From positions 6,168-22,700 of the forward strand of contig DNQP01000278.1 of NCBI GenBank assembly GCA_003500955.1: a DNA stretch of 16,533 nucleotides, written 5' to 3'. The position numbers were made by a program, and so were the translations under genes. Positions 14,571 through 16,533 of the stretch are shown here, piece after piece (the first letter of the stretch is position 1; each line of letters starts with the position of its first letter). This stretch comes from Curvibacter sp. Its GTDB lineage: Bacteria; Pseudomonadota; Gammaproteobacteria; Burkholderiales; Burkholderiaceae_C. Under the pieces are notes generated by a model. It was not told the origin of the DNA. It saw nothing but the letters and a program-made list of their open reading frames with translations, and searched no databases.

Positions 14571-15176
14571 TCAGGCCAGGCCTTCTGCCTTCAGGGCCTT
14601 CTGCACGCCCGGGCGGGCCGCCACGCGGGCCAGATAGCTCTTGAGATGGGGCAGGCCGCTGATGTCGATCTTCACGAACTTGGTCCAGCCCACCACGGTG
14701 AAGAGATAGGCATCGGCCACGCTGAAGTCCGCGCCTATCACGTAGTCCTTGCCGGCCAGCTGCTCGTTGACCCAGGCCAGGCGGCGGTCGATGTTGGCAC
14801 GGCACTGTGCCTTCCACTCCTCGGGCGCGGTCGGGTTGAACAGCGGGCTGAATTGCTTGTGCAGCTCGGTGCCGATGAAGGTCAGCCAGCTCTGCAGCTG
14901 GTAGCGCGCCAGCGTGCCGTTGGCGGGCGCGAGCTTCTTGTCCGGGTACTGATCGGCCAGGTACTGCACGATGGCCGGGCCTTCGGTCAGCACCGTGCCA
15001 TCGTCGAGCTGCAGCGCGGGCACATAGCCCTTGGGATTGATCGCCAGGTAGTCACCACCCGAGCCGGTCCTCTTGCCCTTGAGGTCGACGGTATCGGTCT
15101 CGTACTTCAGGCCCAGTTCCTCCATGACGATGTGGGGGGACAGGGAGCAGGCGCCGGGTTTGAGGAAGAGTTTCAT
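14571..15176 (-). CDS. gst: Beta-class glutathione S-transferase
   Basis: A 201-aa cytosolic glutathione transferase. The N-terminal thioredoxin-like domain (1-80) starts MKLFLKPGACSLSPHIVMEE and includes the glutathione-binding NPKGYVPAL (48-56) and the Glu-Gly motif LTEGPAIVQYL (63-73, family usually ES). The helical C-terminal domain (about 86-201) contains H106 and ADFSVADAYLFTV at 149-161. C10 and H106 are the catalytic residues of beta-class bacterial GSTs, and both fall at the exact expected positions. This supports the ATG at 15176 over the in-frame ATG at 15188. No strong Shine-Dalgarno is seen. It likely conjugates glutathione to electrophiles or acts in oxidative-stress defence; the natural substrate is unknown. 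It is convergent with the diguanylate cyclase gene. Confidence 0.93.
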   Translation of the reverse strand: MKLFLKPGACSLSPHIVMEELGLKYETDTVDLKGKRTGSGGDYLAINPKGYVPALQLDDGTVLTEGPAIVQYLADQYPDKKLAPANGTLARYQLQSWLTFIGTELHKQFSPLFNPTAPEEWKAQCRANIDRRLAWVNEQLAGKDYVIGADFSVADAYLFTVVGWTKFVKIDISGLPHLKSYLARVAARPGVQKALKAEGLA

Positions 15177-15273
15177 GGTGTGTCTCATATACGGTTGGGA
15201 ATGAACCAGCCCGAAGTGTAGGGAATCCCTCAGACCTTTGCTGCGCACCTTGGCGACCAGGGCCTGCCGCCGG

Positions 15274-15609
15274 TCATGTGGCTGCCAGCGCCTGCACGGG
15301 TTGCCGATCCGCCACCCAGGCGGCATACCCGCCTTCGAGATAGCGCGCGTCCCGGCCCATGGCCCGCAAGGCCGCGGTCAGGCCCTGGCTGATCTCGCGG
15401 CCGTGTGCGCAATACAGCAGCAGCGGCCGGTCCTTGTCCACCGTATCCTTCCAGTCCAGCCACAGGGCCGGGTCGAGCCACTGCGCATCACCGATCCGGG
15501 CGCCCGCGTCGCGCAAGGCCTGGGCCCGCCGCACATCGATCAGCAGGGGCGGCCGATCACCCGCCAGCCGGGCCTGCAAGTCCCGAACACTGCACGCGTT
15601 GCCGTTCAT
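15274..15609 (-). CDS. Single-domain rhodanese-like protein
   Basis: A 111-aa rhodanese-homology protein. It begins with a typical strand-helix pattern (PPLLIDVRRAQALRDAGARI, residues 20-39) and has the active-site loop CAHGREIS starting at the probable catalytic C67. The C-terminal ALRAMGRDARYLEGGYAAWV (80-99) is the classic ending of the fold. It could transfer sulfane sulfur to cyanide, thiols or a partner protein. There is no signal peptide. The start at 15609 follows AAGGAG with about 6-7 nt spacing. It begins 11 bp after the chrA stop on the same strand, so the two are almost certainly one operon. A link to oxyanion or sulfur stress is inferred. Confidence 0.88.
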   Translation of the reverse strand: MNGNACSVRDLQARLAGDRPPLLIDVRRAQALRDAGARIGDAQWLDPALWLDWKDTVDKDRPLLLYCAHGREISQGLTAALRAMGRDARYLEGGYAAWVADRQPVQALAAT

Positions 15610-15620
15610 GACCTGCTCCT

Positions 15621-16533
15621 TCACGCCATCAGACGGACAAGCAGGCCGAGTGCCGCGCAGGCCGCCAGGACATGGATCACATTGCGCTTGTACTTGAACA
15701 AAGCCACGGCCGCGCCCAGCGCGATCAAGGCCGAGATCGCGTCGAAGCGGCCCTCGAAGCCTTGCGGCCAGAGCACGTGGTAGGCGAAGAAGAGCGCCAG
15801 GTTCAGGATCACGCCCACCACCGCGGCCGTGATCGCTGTCAGCGGCGCGGTGAACTTCAGGTCGTCGTGGGTGGACTCCACCAGCGGGCCGCCAGCGAGG
15901 ATGAAGATGAAGGACGGCAGAAAGGTGAACCAGGTCACCAGCACCGCGGCGAACGCCCCGGCCAGGAAGAGCGCATCCGGCCCCAGCAGCGCCTTGCCCC
16001 AGCCGCCGACAAAACCCACGAAGGCCACCACCATGATCAGCGGTCCCGGTGTGGTCTCGCCCAGGGCCAGGCCATCGATCATCTGCCGGCCGCTGAGCCA
16101 TTCGTAGCGCTCCACCGCGCCCTGGTAGACATAGGGCAGCACCGCGTAGGCGCCACCGAAGGTCAGCAGTGCGGCCTTGGTGAAGAACCAGGCCATCTGC
16201 GTGTAGTCATGCTGCCAGCCGAGGCTGAGCCACAGCAGGCCCATGGGCAACAGCCAGAGCAGGCCACCGACCGCGGCCACCTGGGCCAGCCGGCCCCAGC
16301 GGAAGCGCGCATGCGCTGGCGTCGGCGTGTCATCGTCGATCAGTGCCGTGCCATAGGATGTCTTGCCCTGGCCGTGCCCGCCGCCGGTGCGAAACTTGTC
16401 CGGCACATAGCGCCCGCCGAGGTAGCCCAGCAGGGCCGCCGCCCCGACGATCAGCGGGAAAGGCACATTCAGCGCGAAGATGCCCACGAAGGCCGCTGCG
16501 GCGATGCCCCAGAGCCAGGGGTTCTTGAGCGTG
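15621..16533 (-). CDS. chrA: Chromate transporter ChrA (CHR family), N-terminal part cut by window edge
   Basis: The last 303 residues of a two-domain ChrA-type inner-membrane protein, which exports chromate (or, in some relatives, transports other oxyanions). The frame is open to the window edge and the upstream residues (NPWLWGIAAAAFVG then IFALNVPFPLIVGAAALLGY) match the end of the first CHR domain, so the start lies outside; the GTG at 16487 is not a start. A polar linker follows, with basic and acidic residues and TPTPAHARFRWGR. The second CHR domain then shows the family motif AALLTFGGAYAVLPYVYQGA, followed by WLSGRQMIDGLALGETTPGP and LIMVVAFVGFVGGW. Several further helices lead to the C-terminus. 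It lies 11 bp ahead of the rhodanese gene. Chromate as substrate is by family only. Confidence 0.93.
   Translation of the reverse strand, partial: TLKNPWLWGIAAAAFVGIFALNVPFPLIVGAAALLGYLGGRYVPDKFRTGGGHGQGKTSYGTALIDDDTPTPAHARFRWGRLAQVAAVGGLLWLLPMGLLWLSLGWQHDYTQMAWFFTKAALLTFGGAYAVLPYVYQGAVERYEWLSGRQMIDGLALGETTPGPLIMVVAFVGFVGGWGKALLGPDALFLAGAFAAVLVTWFTFLPSFIFILAGGPLVESTHDDLKFTAPLTAITAAVVGVILNLALFFAYHVLWPQGFEGRFDAISALIALGAAVALFKYKRNVIHVLAACAALGLLVRLMA

Overview
The window is GC-rich, densely coding DNA with short intergenic gaps. Its gene content and protein style (TRAP transporter, CadR-type MerR regulator, beta-class GST, ChrA, a tungsten aldehyde oxidoreductase of the AorABC type) point to a betaproteobacterium, most likely Burkholderiales and Comamonadaceae-like. 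This assignment rests on protein resemblance only. No rRNA, tRNA, CRISPR array, insertion sequence or phage gene was seen, and no gene-free stretch exceeds about 200 bp.

Left part (1-2986, + strand): the end of a TRAP transporter large subunit (DctM) is followed by a tight three-gene run. This encodes a CrcB/FluC fluoride channel, a uroporphyrinogen-III C-methyltransferase (CobA/SUMT, siroheme branch) and a fusion of a carboxymuconolactone-decarboxylase-like domain with a NirD-like Rieske domain. The last three genes are linked by two ATGA stop/start overlaps.

Central part (2993-8547): a five-gene minus-strand operon reads aorA (four-cluster ferredoxin), aorB (tungsten-pterin aldehyde:ferredoxin oxidoreductase), aorC (FAD/NAD(P)-dependent oxidoreductase), a MoaD/ThiS-like sulfur carrier ending in Gly-Gly, and a 99-aa protein of unknown function ending in Gly-Gly-Gly. 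A divergent gene encodes an AcoR-like regulator that has GAF, PAS-like and Fis-type HTH regions but no AAA+ sigma-54 ATPase domain. The 201-bp divergent spacer holds a perfect palindrome and a weak sigma-54-like motif. The cluster probably oxidises aldehydes to acids, or runs in reverse, and passes electrons through AorA and AorC to NAD+.

Iron-uptake part (8569-11823): a TonB-dependent siderophore receptor and a PepSY-TM protein diverge from a 51-bp AT-rich spacer with a Fur-like palindrome.

Metal-resistance part (11836-13354): a short CDF-family transporter without the usual C-terminal domain diverges from ynfA and a CadR/PbrR-like MerR regulator. A recognisable MerR-type operator/promoter with a 19-bp spacer lies in front of the CDF gene.

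Right part (13437-16533): a GAF-GGDEF diguanylate cyclase with intact active site and I-site, a beta-class glutathione S-transferase, a single-domain rhodanese, and the C-terminal part of a ChrA chromate transporter cut by the window edge.
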